A stretch of 64,000 bases of DNA from Brevibacterium sp. 239c (lineage in GTDB: Bacteria; Actinomycetota; Actinomycetes; Actinomycetales; Brevibacteriaceae): the NCBI RefSeq assembly GCF_900169365.1, contig NZ_FXZH01000009.1, positions 62,001 through 126,000 on the forward strand, read 5' to 3'. This document shows, piece after piece, positions 7,307 through 15,613 of the stretch. The position numbers were made by a program, and so were the translations under genes. Under the pieces are notes generated by a model. It saw nothing but the letters and a program-made list of their open reading frames with translations. It was not told where the DNA came from and did no database searches. Positions within the stretch are counted from its first letter, which is position 1, and every line of letters begins with the position of its first letter.

Positions 7307-10300
7307 TCAGTTGTCCCCGCCCTTATCGGCAGGGGCACTGGCCGGAGCTGACGCTCCGTCCTTCGAACCATCCTCGGCGAGAGAAGGATCGGCTGCTACC
7401 GCATCTTCAATCGCATTCTTCAGACGATCCTGCGCCTTTCCATACTTCTCGAAGTCACCCTCCTTGAGGGCTGCGTCGGAATCCTCCATAGCCTTCTTAG
7501 CCTTCTCAAGCGCATCGTTGAGATTCTTGTCATCAGGCTTGGAGCCGGAATCGTCGTCGCTCTTGGACCCGCCCGACTTGCCTGCTGCACCGCTGTCCTC
7601 GGTACCCGCGTCGCCGGCCTTGGCACCTGAGTCGCCGCCGAAGACCTGGTCGAGGGCTTCGTCCAGGGTCGGAGCGAATCCGATGTCCTCGCCGAATGCC
7701 ACCAGTACGTGCTGGAGCAGTGGGTAGGACGTGTCGCCTGCGGACCGTACGTAGACGGGCTGCACGTAGAGCAGACCGCCGCCGACGGGCAATGTGAGCA
7801 GGTTGCCGTTCTGGACTTCAGACTCACCCTGACGAAGCAGGTTCAGGCTGCGCTGAACATCCGGGGCAGTATTGAAGTTGTTCTGAGCCTGACCTGGTCC
7901 GGGCACCGTCGTGTTACGCGGCAGCTGCAGAAGCCTGAGCTTGCCGTATCCTTCTGCAACCTCTCCCTTGGAACCGCCGGCATCGGCATCTGCTGACAGG
8001 AAGCCGGTCAAGTTGTTCCGTGCCTGCCCCTCAGAGGAGCGTGCAGGAATATAGGAGCTCGTCAGAGAGAACGACGGGGACTTCTGGCCCGGCATCTGCA
8101 GGGTCATGTAGAACGGAGGCTGAGTCAGACCGCTGTTGGCCTTCTTCGTCGGATCCGTCGGCAGCGTCCAGAAGTCCTGGCCGGTGTAGAACTCGCTGGC
8201 CGAAGTCACGTGGTACTTCGTGAGCAGATCACGCTGCACTTTGAACAGGTCTTCCGGATATCGCACGTGGTTCATCAGGTCGCCCGACATCTCGGACGAG
8301 GGTTTGATGAGATCCGGGAAGATCTTCATCCACGTCTTGAGAACAGGATCCTTCTTGTCCCACTGGAACATGTCGACCTTGCCGTCATAGGCATCGACAG
8401 TGATCTTCACCGAGTTCCGAATGTAGTTGACCTCTTCATCCGGAAGTGTCGCCACGGAGTTGGGCGCAGTTGCCGTCACCGAATCCTCGGTGGCCTCCTG
8501 CAGCGGCTGAGGCGTCGAATACGGGTAGTCCTTTGCTGTTGTGTAGCCGTCAAGGATCCACTTGATCTTGCCGTCGACGATAGCCGGGTACGGGTCTCCA
8601 TCGATCTTGAGGAACGGTGCCAGCTTCTGCACGCGTTCACGCGGATGGCGTTCGTAGAGGATCTGGGACTTCTCGTTGACCGCGTCGGAGAGCAGGATCT
8701 GCTCGTCCTGATATTTCAGAGCGTAGGCGAGACGGTTGAAGAGTCCACCCACGGATGGCCCGCCGTCACCGGTGAACGTGTTGTTCACCTGGCCCGAACC
8801 ACTATCCTCATCGGACGGGTAGTCCAGCTCTCGAGGAGTTGTGTCCTTCTCGCCGCCGACGATCGAGTAGTCCGGTGAATCCTCACCGAAGTACACGCGC
8901 GGTTCGTATTTCGGGAACTCTCCCTTGGGCGGAATGTCGGATTCCATGAACACCGGTTCACCATCGGGGTTACGCTGATTGCCGTTGGCGGCGACAACAC
9001 CGAACCCGTGCGTGTAGACGATTGCACGGTTGTACCAGCTCTGGTTGTTCACCGAGTCCGGAGCCAATTCACGCACCGCGATCACGGTGTCGCGCTTCTC
9101 ACCGTCGATGTTGTAGCGATCGACGTCGAGCTGTTCGGGGAAGGAGTAGTAGGGCCTGACCTGCTGGAGCTGGCGGAACGTGTCCGATACCAAGTTGGGG
9201 TCGAGGAGACGAATCGATGCAGCAGTCTCAGCGTCTTCGCGCAATGCACCTTTCTCACCACTGGTGCTCGGTTCGTAGGGAGTGACATCCACGTCATCGA
9301 AGTCGAAGGCGTCACGGGTCGCATCGATGTTGTGCTGAATGTATTCAGATTCCAGGCTCTGCTGGGACGGAGCGACTTGGAACTGCTGAACCATCGCGGG
9401 ATAGGCGATGATCGAAATGCCACCGAGGACGATGAGTGTGGCGGTCGCAATGAGCGAGATCCGCCAGTTTCCCTTCCACGCCGTATAGACGAACAGCAAC
9501 GCCACAAGCACCGCTGCGATCGCGACTATGGCCATGGCCGGAAGTGCCGCCCTGTCATCGGTGAAGGTCACTCCGGGAACAATGCCACCCGTCGAAGTCA
9601 GTCGTTCGTACCGGGCAAGCCAGAGACGGCCTGCCTGAACGAGGACCAGGGCGGCAACGGTGATTCCCAGCTGCCACTGGGCGGTCTTCGTCAGGATGAC
9701 GCCCTTCTGCTCTCCCGGGCGGATACCGCCGAAGAGATAATGTCCGACGAGTGCAGCGATGAGCGACAGCAGCACCGCCATCCCCACCTGGTCCCCGATC
9801 AATCGCAGGCCGGGCAGGACGAAGACGAAGAACGACTTGTCCATCCCGAACTGGGCATCCTGCGAGCCGAACGAGGTCGAATTCATCCACTGCAAGACGG
9901 TGTTCCAGTGCGCCGAGGCGGTGATTCCGCTGAGCAGGCCGACGACCGCTGGGATCGCGAAGGTCGCGACCTTCCGAAGCGGCTCGATTGCTTCACGGTA
10001 CCGATCGAGGTTCTCCTGGCGCGGGGTTGTCGGCGCATACACCGGGCGATTGCTGAAGGCCAGATGCAGGCTCAGCCACACCGGGACCGCCATGATGACG
10101 AATCCGGCGAGGAAGGTGAGTCCGCGGGTGAACCACATGGTGCGGAAAACCTGTGAAGCATCGATCTGCTTGAACCACAGAACTTCGGTGTACACCTGTG
10201 TGAACGCGATGAAAGCGACGAGCAGAATCGCCACTGACACAAGAGTGAGCAGCAGAGGCGAACGTCTGGGCCGGTTCGTCGGCATTCGTGCGGAGGTGGG

Positions 10301-10318
10301 TGAGGACGGAGAGCTCAC
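7307..10318 (-). CDS. UPF0182 family large membrane protein
   Basis: About 1003 residues. Roughly seven hydrophobic segments occupy the first third (for example SPLLLTLVSVAILLVAFIAF and LTFLAGFVIMAVPVWLSL). A large extracytoplasmic part follows (VRPYYSFPEQLDVDRY, RELAPDSVNNQSWYNRAIVYTHGFGVV). The C-terminus is rich in Asp, Ser and Lys with predicted helical repeats. Family function is unknown. The GTG at 10318 shares a base with the TAG stop of the preceding YlbL gene (TAGTG), which suggests coupled translation and is preferred over the longer frame from 10360. The UPF0182-YlbL pair is conserved in actinobacteria, including mycobacteria. Confidence 0.9.
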   Translation of the reverse strand: MSSPSSPTSARMPTNRPRRSPLLLTLVSVAILLVAFIAFTQVYTEVLWFKQIDASQVFRTMWFTRGLTFLAGFVIMAVPVWLSLHLAFSNRPVYAPTTPRQENLDRYREAIEPLRKVATFAIPAVVGLLSGITASAHWNTVLQWMNSTSFGSQDAQFGMDKSFFVFVLPGLRLIGDQVGMAVLLSLIAALVGHYLFGGIRPGEQKGVILTKTAQWQLGITVAALVLVQAGRLWLARYERLTSTGGIVPGVTFTDDRAALPAMAIVAIAAVLVALLFVYTAWKGNWRISLIATATLIVLGGISIIAYPAMVQQFQVAPSQQSLESEYIQHNIDATRDAFDFDDVDVTPYEPSTSGEKGALREDAETAASIRLLDPNLVSDTFRQLQQVRPYYSFPEQLDVDRYNIDGEKRDTVIAVRELAPDSVNNQSWYNRAIVYTHGFGVVAANGNQRNPDGEPVFMESDIPPKGEFPKYEPRVYFGEDSPDYSIVGGEKDTTPRELDYPSDEDSGSGQVNNTFTGDGGPSVGGLFNRLAYALKYQDEQILLSDAVNEKSQILYERHPRERVQKLAPFLKIDGDPYPAIVDGKIKWILDGYTTAKDYPYSTPQPLQEATEDSVTATAPNSVATLPDEEVNYIRNSVKITVDAYDGKVDMFQWDKKDPVLKTWMKIFPDLIKPSSEMSGDLMNHVRYPEDLFKVQRDLLTKYHVTSASEFYTGQDFWTLPTDPTKKANSGLTQPPFYMTLQMPGQKSPSFSLTSSYIPARSSEGQARNNLTGFLSADADAGGSKGEVAEGYGKLRLLQLPRNTTVPGPGQAQNNFNTAPDVQRSLNLLRQGESEVQNGNLLTLPVGGGLLYVQPVYVRSAGDTSYPLLQHVLVAFGEDIGFAPTLDEALDQVFGGDSGAKAGDAGTEDSGAAGKSGGSKSDDDSGSKPDDKNLNDALEKAKKAMEDSDAALKEGDFEKYGKAQDRLKNAIEDAVAADPSLAEDGSKDGASAPASAPADKGGDN

Positions 10319-11457
10319 TACTGCCCTTTCTCGTTGTTGTCGGCGCCGCTGGCCGGACACTTCTTCAGATCTGAAGTGTCTCCAGCTGCGTAATGTTCCA
10401 CGGCGTTCTGCGCATCATCGAGATTATCGATTCGCGCCACCGTGATTTTGGATTGATCGGCAGCCTCGATGACTTCTGCGCAGTTGTCTGCGGGGGAAAG
10501 GAAGAGTTTCGCCCCCTGCTCAGTCGAGGCCGCTACCTTCTGTCGGGCACCACCGATGGGGCCCACTTTTCCTGCAGGATCGATCTCGCCGGTTCCTGCC
10601 ACATGCTTACCACCGGTCATCGCCCCGGGTGTGAGTTCGTCGATGATCGCCAATGCGAACATGGTGCCGGCAGATGGGCCGCCGATACCCTCAACATTGA
10701 ATGCCACGTCTACGGGGAATTTGAAGTCCTGTTTCATACTGATGCCGATGGCTTTGCGACCATCGATCGGCTCAGGTTTCAGCGCGACGTCGATCTTCTT
10801 ACCCCCGCGTTCGACGACGAGGTCAACCGAGTCAGAGGACTGTACCGTCTCGCTCATGATCTGTGCGGCTGCAGGGTCGGAACCCAACTTTTTGCCGTTG
10901 ACGGACATGATCCGATCGTCCTTGCGCAGTTTCGCCTCGGCGGGAGAGTCGGGAACTACGTCGCCGACGAGAAGATGAACCTCGTACGGCTTGTCCAGCT
11001 GTCCCATTGCGGCCGCAACGGCCACATCCTGACTGGATGACATCTCCACCGCGTTGGTGGCCGCCACGTCTTCCCTCGTCGTGTCGAGTGGGTAGTAGGC
11101 CTCGGTGGGGATGACTGTTTCCTTGCCGTGGAGCAGAGCGCCGAGGGCCTGCGAAGCATAGGTGTCACGACCCGGGCCGCCGCTAACAGCCACCGTGAGC
11201 ATGTCGATGCGACCATCGGTCGGGTAGGTTTTGGCGCCGGTGACGTGGATCATGGGTTTGCCCTGATAGTCACCGAGGGTGTTGAAGACCGGGCCGGGCA
11301 GCTGCAACATGTATGGCACCGGCAGCAGAACTGCCAGAGCGATGAGGAGATAGGTCATGACCCCTGAAGTCGTGGTCAGACGTGGGGCGCGTCGGCGAGC
11401 GTTGCCACGCGTCGGTGCTTCGGGCACCGGCACGGCCCGAGGAGTATTAGCTGTCAT
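10318..11457 (-). CDS. YlbL-type PDZ domain Lon-like serine protease
   Basis: A 379-residue membrane-anchored protease. One N-terminal membrane helix (TYLLIALAVLLPVPYML) is followed by a PDZ domain (VVPDSPAEAKLRKDDRIMSVNGKKL) and a Lon-type proteolytic domain. The catalytic Ser is in GIGGPSAGTMFAL and the Lys in GGARQKVAAS, the Ser-Lys dyad of S16 peptidases. The ATPase domain of Lon is absent, as usual for this family. ATG 11457 has AAAGGAA upstream and is preferred over 11475. The stop overlaps the UPF0182 start, so the two are probably co-transcribed. Confidence 0.9.
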   Translation of the reverse strand: MTANTPRAVPVPEAPTRGNARRRAPRLTTTSGVMTYLLIALAVLLPVPYMLQLPGPVFNTLGDYQGKPMIHVTGAKTYPTDGRIDMLTVAVSGGPGRDTYASQALGALLHGKETVIPTEAYYPLDTTREDVAATNAVEMSSSQDVAVAAAMGQLDKPYEVHLLVGDVVPDSPAEAKLRKDDRIMSVNGKKLGSDPAAAQIMSETVQSSDSVDLVVERGGKKIDVALKPEPIDGRKAIGISMKQDFKFPVDVAFNVEGIGGPSAGTMFALAIIDELTPGAMTGGKHVAGTGEIDPAGKVGPIGGARQKVAASTEQGAKLFLSPADNCAEVIEAADQSKITVARIDNLDDAQNAVEHYAAGDTSDLKKCPASGADNNEKGQ

Positions 11458-11628
11458 GTGTTCCTTTCGCTGCACCGCCCGACCAGTCTAGTTGAAACCT
11501 GACCGTGAGTTTCACAGACTCCTTTCGCCCGGTGCGAACATCCTCCGAAACCTCCCGGAATTGGGAAGCTTCCCACATCCGGAACCGTTAACGTATAGGA
11601 CAAACCGATTCTTGGGGGCATTGAGAAA

Positions 11629-13089
11629 ATGAGCGATGACAATAACAACGAACAGAATCCGTTCGAGCAGATCTTCGGAATGCTCTTCGGAGCCAACGGT
11701 CCCGGGGCCGGTCAGGGCGAAGACAAGGACGGCAACGCCGGTCCGCAGGGTTTCCAGATCGATCCCGCGATGATGTCGACGATCATGAATCAGATGCAAG
11801 GTCTCTTCGGGCAGGGCGCCGACTCTCAGGCGCAGGCGACGCAGATCGCGAAGAAGGCGATCCCGACTCCTGACCCCGCTGTGGGCGAGGAATCTGCTAA
11901 GGCAACCACAGACGCCTTCCGACTTGCCGAACTCTGGCTCGCCGAAGCCACCGAGTTCTCCGTGGCCAACCGAGCAGCCCGCACACTCACCCGCGAGGAC
12001 TGGGTCAGCGAGACCATGCCCGGGTGGCAGAAATTCGTGCTCCCGATCAAGGAGAACATGTCCACTGCCCTGACAGGGGCACTGGAGACTCAGATGCCGG
12101 CAGAGATGAAGGGCATCCTCGCAGGTGCCTCTTCGATGTTCGGCTCGATGAGCGATTCGATGTTCGCAATGCAGATCGGTCAGGCCGTGGGCGCGTTGTC
12201 GGAGAGCGTGCTGACCGGCACCGAGGTGGGACTGCCCCTATTGCCGCAGGACAGTGCAGTGCTCGTGGAGACCAACGTGGAGAAGTTCGCGTCTGAGATC
12301 GACGTTGACGCTTCGGAAGTCCGGATCTACCTGGCCGCCCAAGAGCTCGCACATCTTGCACTGTTCGAACGGGCCCCGTGGCTCAGTGCACAGGTAGAAG
12401 CTGCGTTGACACGCTATGCGCAGGGTCTGAAGGTCGATACCTCACAGATCGAGGACATGGCCTCACAGATCGATCCATCCAACATTTCCGACCTCAGTGA
12501 CAATATCCGCCAGGGACTGTTCAATCCCCCGACGACCGAGGATCAGAAGAAGGCACTGACGAATCTGGAGAACCTCCTCGCGGTCATCGCGGGATGGGTC
12601 GACGTCGTCGTCTACTCCGCATGTGCTCATCTTCCGGGACGCGACCAGATCCGTGAGGCTCTGCGCCGCCGTCGAGCCACCGCGGGCCCTGCTGAGAAGA
12701 CGTTCTCAACCTTGGTCGGCCTGCAATTCAATCCACGGCGTCTGCGTGATGCTGCGGCGCTGTTCGGATACCTCGAGACGCAGGGAGGCACAGAGGCCAG
12801 AGACAAGGTGTTCTCACACCCCGACCTTCTGCCCACAACACAGGATCTCGACGATCCGTTGGGATACTCCGAACGTCGAAATGCCGAATGGACCAGCGAA
12901 TCGACTCTTGACGAGGCCTTGAACCGTATTCTCGCCGAAGGTATTGAAGGTACCGAAACCAGCGGGGACTCGGAACCGCAGAACAACGCCGGATCCGACG
13001 CTAGTTCTGACTCCGACACCAGCTCGAGCTCCGACACCGACGATGGGTCAGACGAGGGTGATGAGACTGGCGGCCGCAGTGAGAGCTGA
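11629..13089 (+). CDS. DUF2342 zinc-metalloprotease-like protein
   Basis: A 486-residue member of the actinobacterial DUF2342 family, often annotated as zinc-dependent metalloprotease or hydrolase. The N-terminus is Gly/Asn/Gln rich and the last 60 residues are Ser/Asp/Glu rich. The central helical region includes YLAAQELAHLALFERAPWLSA, where an HExxH zinc motif would be expected but the first His is Gln (QELAH). Another conserved stretch is LVGLQFNPRRLRDAAALF. Whether it binds zinc is open. It diverges from ylbL, as in mycobacteria, and abuts the Nudix gene. Confidence 0.8.
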   Translation: MSDDNNNEQNPFEQIFGMLFGANGPGAGQGEDKDGNAGPQGFQIDPAMMSTIMNQMQGLFGQGADSQAQATQIAKKAIPTPDPAVGEESAKATTDAFRLAELWLAEATEFSVANRAARTLTREDWVSETMPGWQKFVLPIKENMSTALTGALETQMPAEMKGILAGASSMFGSMSDSMFAMQIGQAVGALSESVLTGTEVGLPLLPQDSAVLVETNVEKFASEIDVDASEVRIYLAAQELAHLALFERAPWLSAQVEAALTRYAQGLKVDTSQIEDMASQIDPSNISDLSDNIRQGLFNPPTTEDQKKALTNLENLLAVIAGWVDVVVYSACAHLPGRDQIREALRRRRATAGPAEKTFSTLVGLQFNPRRLRDAAALFGYLETQGGTEARDKVFSHPDLLPTTQDLDDPLGYSERRNAEWTSESTLDEALNRILAEGIEGTETSGDSEPQNNAGSDASSDSDTSSSSDTDDGSDEGDETGGRSES

Positions 13090-13659
13090 ATGATCCATCT
13101 CGAGACCGCCCGTGCCGAGGTCGGCGCCACGTCGGCACCGTCTGATTTCACGCTCGATTTCGAGCGCCTCTTCACCGCCGTCGGCGCCTCAGCGCTGCAA
13201 CGCGAGGCTGGTGCTGAGCATGTCACTGCCAGTTGCCTCGTCTTCGACCCGGACACGGAGTCCGTGCTCCTCAACCACCACCGCAAGGCCGGTCTCTGGG
13301 GTCAGTTCGGGGGTCACCTCGAGGCCGAAGACGACAGTCTGCGTTCTGCGGCCCGCAGAGAGGCCATGGAGGAGAGCGGACTGAGTCGGCTGACCTGGTT
13401 CTCCCCCGCCCCGATCGATCTCCATGTGCATGATCTCTCGGCCTCCTTCGGTGCGTGCGAACGTCACTTCGACGTGGTGTTCGCCGCTATCGCGTCTGTG
13501 GACCAGGTTCCAGTCGTCTCCGACGAGTCTCTGGCAGTGAAGTGGTTCCCTCTCACTGCCCTGCCGACCGCGTTGATGCCCGACCTCATTGTGCGACTGC
13601 CGGAACTCTATCGGGCAGGTGTGGAAGCACGACAGGTCAGCGACCGCCGCCACGACTGA
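13090..13659 (+). CDS. NUDIX hydrolase
   Basis: A 189-residue protein with the Nudix box GGHLEAEDDSL...AARREAMEESGL in the one-residue-longer form common in actinobacterial homologues. The fold cleaves nucleoside-diphosphate-linked compounds using Mg2+. The ATG directly follows the TGA of the DUF2342 gene, so the two are likely co-transcribed. The 3' end overlaps the convergent M48-type gene by 23 bp. Substrate unknown. Confidence 0.88.
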   Translation: MIHLETARAEVGATSAPSDFTLDFERLFTAVGASALQREAGAEHVTASCLVFDPDTESVLLNHHRKAGLWGQFGGHLEAEDDSLRSAARREAMEESGLSRLTWFSPAPIDLHVHDLSASFGACERHFDVVFAAIASVDQVPVVSDESLAVKWFPLTALPTALMPDLIVRLPELYRAGVEARQVSDRRHD

Positions 13660-14194
13660 ATTGCTCTCCTGCACTGAAGCCCTCTAGATAGAGCTTCGCC
13701 TCTGCCTGACGGGGGTGCCTGTCCGCCAACTCATGGAATGCCTTGTTGTGCGGTCCGACCTGCAGATGAGCTAGCTCATGGACGATGACGGTCTCCAGCA
13801 CCCAACGAGGCACGGCCTGCAGACGGTGGGAGACCCTGATGTCTCCTGACGAGGTCGTCGTCGATGCCCACCGACTGATGTTCTGATTTGTCACCCACCT
13901 GATCGACTGCGGACGCAGACGCCCATCGAAATAGCGGGCGTTCATCTCATCTGCCACAGCGACGAGGTCCGACGCCGAAGAATGGTCCCTGGCCGCGAGG
14001 CGATTGAACAGATCGGTCAACGAGCGAATGTTGTGTTCCACGCTGTATCGCACAGGCGTGCTGAGAACGTAGGTATCGACTTCCTTCGAAACCGAAATGG
14101 TCTTCTTGCGGCGCGCGGAGCGACGCACTTCGATCTCCCCACGGGCGATAGCCCGCAGCACATCTTCTTCGGTCCATCTGTGTAGAGTTGCCAC
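13637..14194 (-). CDS. M48/YgjP-type zinc metallopeptidase
   Basis: A 185-residue protein of the DUF45/WLM-like metallopeptidase group. The zinc site is VIVHELAHLQVGPHNKAFHEL: HELAH gives two His ligands and the catalytic Glu, and the downstream His/Glu completes the site. RPQSIRWVTNQNISRWAS is typical of the family. No signal peptide or membrane helix is visible, so it is probably cytoplasmic. The start is GTG; TATGAT (14201-14206) lies 6 nt ahead, which suggests a leaderless mRNA. It sits where whiB7 and neighbours occur in mycobacteria. Confidence 0.82.
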   Translation of the reverse strand: MATLHRWTEEDVLRAIARGEIEVRRSARRKKTISVSKEVDTYVLSTPVRYSVEHNIRSLTDLFNRLAARDHSSASDLVAVADEMNARYFDGRLRPQSIRWVTNQNISRWASTTTSSGDIRVSHRLQAVPRWVLETVIVHELAHLQVGPHNKAFHELADRHPRQAEAKLYLEGFSAGEQFSRGGGR

Positions 14195-14710
14195 AGACCC
14201 ATCATAGGAAATTCGTCAGCCGTCGAATCACCTGTCTCTACTTGTGAGTTTCCTGAGTATCGTCATTTCGACAGCCCCGTGGGGCTGTCCACAGGCCGAA
14301 TCATCCATGGAGACCGCTGTATGCGGAAGTGACCTACGGTTTCGCTCTCCCCGGAGTCCCATATTCAATCATTCAAGGTACCTTTTCTCCACAACTCAGG
14401 GCGACATATCCACAGGTTATCCACACTCTGTTGACTGGTCTGTGCATGAACCGACATTGACGGGGCGGAAAATGCAGAATAGGTTCTATGATTGACCCCG
14501 GAAAACCCGGAGATGCGTGCGGAAGGGGAAGCTGCACGAGTCTCCGCGAGCGCCTGGGGCACAAAGCGGTTGAGGGCACGTCGGGATGCATTTTCCGGCT
14601 TGCCCTCGACTGTTTTCCACAGGGTTTTCCACAGTTCCATCTCGTCCATGGCGGATGCTCTCCACCTTCACTACTGTGGAAGTCCGAAGGGTTCGAGGTG
14701 AGGTGGAGAC
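14195..14710. other. Long intergenic region with DnaA-box-like cluster
   Basis: A 516-bp gap with no convincing gene. It holds seven 9-mers close to the DnaA-box consensus TTATCCACA: 14285-14293, 14385-14393, 14406-14414, 14417-14425 (perfect), 14613-14621, 14625-14633 on the plus strand and 14675-14683 on the minus strand. An AT-rich tract (about 14359-14390) precedes the central group. No whiB gene or CxxC-containing small ORF fits here. Confidence 0.65.
14457..14485 (+). promoter_or_regulatory. Predicted promoter of the ThiF-like gene
   Basis: TTGACG (14457-14462), a 17-bp spacer and TAGGTT (14480-14485) form the best sigma-A-type promoter in this gap. Transcription from about 14492 would give a 220-nt leader before the ATG at 14711 and place three DnaA-box-like sites in the leader. 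Confidence 0.55.
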
Positions 14711-15613
14711 ATGTTCCGGATTTTTCCCAGTGTGCCGATCACGTGGCGGTCGCCATCGTGTGTGCAGTTCGGCGTCGATGATCCTGTCCTCATCGACGGT
14801 CTCCTGCCCGCAGATGTCACCCTCGTCGAGGAACTCCGAATGGGTGTCGGTTCGGCCCAGTACTATTCGCGGGCACAGGATCTCGGTGCCGACCTGGGCC
14901 GGGCGAGTTCGTTGATCACCTTGCTCGACGAAGCAGGAGTGCTGGTTCCCGACGATTCCGATGCCGTGCTGGTGACGAAGAGTTCGCCGCTGTTGGCGAC
15001 TGCACAGATCTTCGCCCTCTCCCCCGATCGTGTGTCGAGGCTCCTCGGCGATTCGCCGATCGTGGTGCTGGGCCCGCTGCGAGCAGTCACCGAGCAGTAT
15101 CTCTCAGCCTCCGGATTCGCCATCGCAGAGCAGCGCCGCGTCGAGGAGCTCGATCTAATGTCCTCACCGCTGGTGATCACGACGTCCTACCTCGTCCCGG
15201 ATATACACGTCGCAACTTGGCTCACAGATCACGAAGTTCCCTATTGCCAGGTGGTGATCGGGGAGTATTCTCTCGAGGTCACTGGCCTCATCCGTCCGGG
15301 AACGACACCGTGCGCCGTCTGTGCGTGCCTGAGGAAGAAGGACGCCGATGATTCCTGGTTGGACCAGTATTCCCACGTTCGAGCACTCCCCGACAGAGAA
15401 AGTCTCAGCGATCCCCTGTCACGTGTGCTCGGCGCACTCAACGTCGTCCAGGTCCTCAGACGATCGCTGTTGCAGCCCGATACAGAACCGGTGAATAGAA
15501 ACGTCTCACTGGCCACAGGGATCGGCACGGACGAGAGTCTGGCTTTCCATCCCCGCTGCCAATGTCGAGTATCTGTACCGCACTTCGACCTAATCGACGA
15601 GCAGGCTCAATAG
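14711..15613 (+). CDS. ThiF/cyclodehydratase-like protein of the Rv3196 type
   Basis: A 300-residue protein resembling the E1/ThiF-like proteins annotated as TOMM leader-binding or bacteriocin cyclodehydratase domain proteins in actinobacteria. An N-terminal winged-helix-like part is followed by a Rossmann-like core (SPIVVLGPLRAVTEQYLSA, SPLVITTSYLVPD). The C-terminus has two cysteine pairs, CAVCAC and HPRCQC, that could hold zinc. A canonical adenylation loop is not visible, so activation chemistry is doubtful. A GGTGGAG site precedes the ATG. It converges with uvrD2. No precursor peptide or YcaO gene is nearby, so a RiPP role is not supported here. Confidence 0.55.
   Translation: MFRIFPSVPITWRSPSCVQFGVDDPVLIDGLLPADVTLVEELRMGVGSAQYYSRAQDLGADLGRASSLITLLDEAGVLVPDDSDAVLVTKSSPLLATAQIFALSPDRVSRLLGDSPIVVLGPLRAVTEQYLSASGFAIAEQRRVEELDLMSSPLVITTSYLVPDIHVATWLTDHEVPYCQVVIGEYSLEVTGLIRPGTTPCAVCACLRKKDADDSWLDQYSHVRALPDRESLSDPLSRVLGALNVVQVLRRSLLQPDTEPVNRNVSLATGIGTDESLAFHPRCQCRVSVPHFDLIDEQAQ

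Noticed and set aside
9008..10156. A 382-codon plus-strand frame
   Set aside because: It lies antisense to the UPF0182 gene, whose hydrophobic helices and family motifs are clear. Long antisense frames are expected in GC-rich DNA.
14285..14683. Considered as the chromosomal origin
   Set aside because: No dnaA, dnaN, recF, gyrB or rpmH gene flanks it; flanking genes are a protease and a ThiF-like protein. A titration or regulatory cluster is the more cautious reading.
14488..14781. A small cysteine-containing frame in the long gap, considered as a WhiB-like protein
   Set aside because: It lacks the WhiB cysteine spacing, would start upstream of the predicted transcription start and overlaps the ThiF-like gene in another frame.
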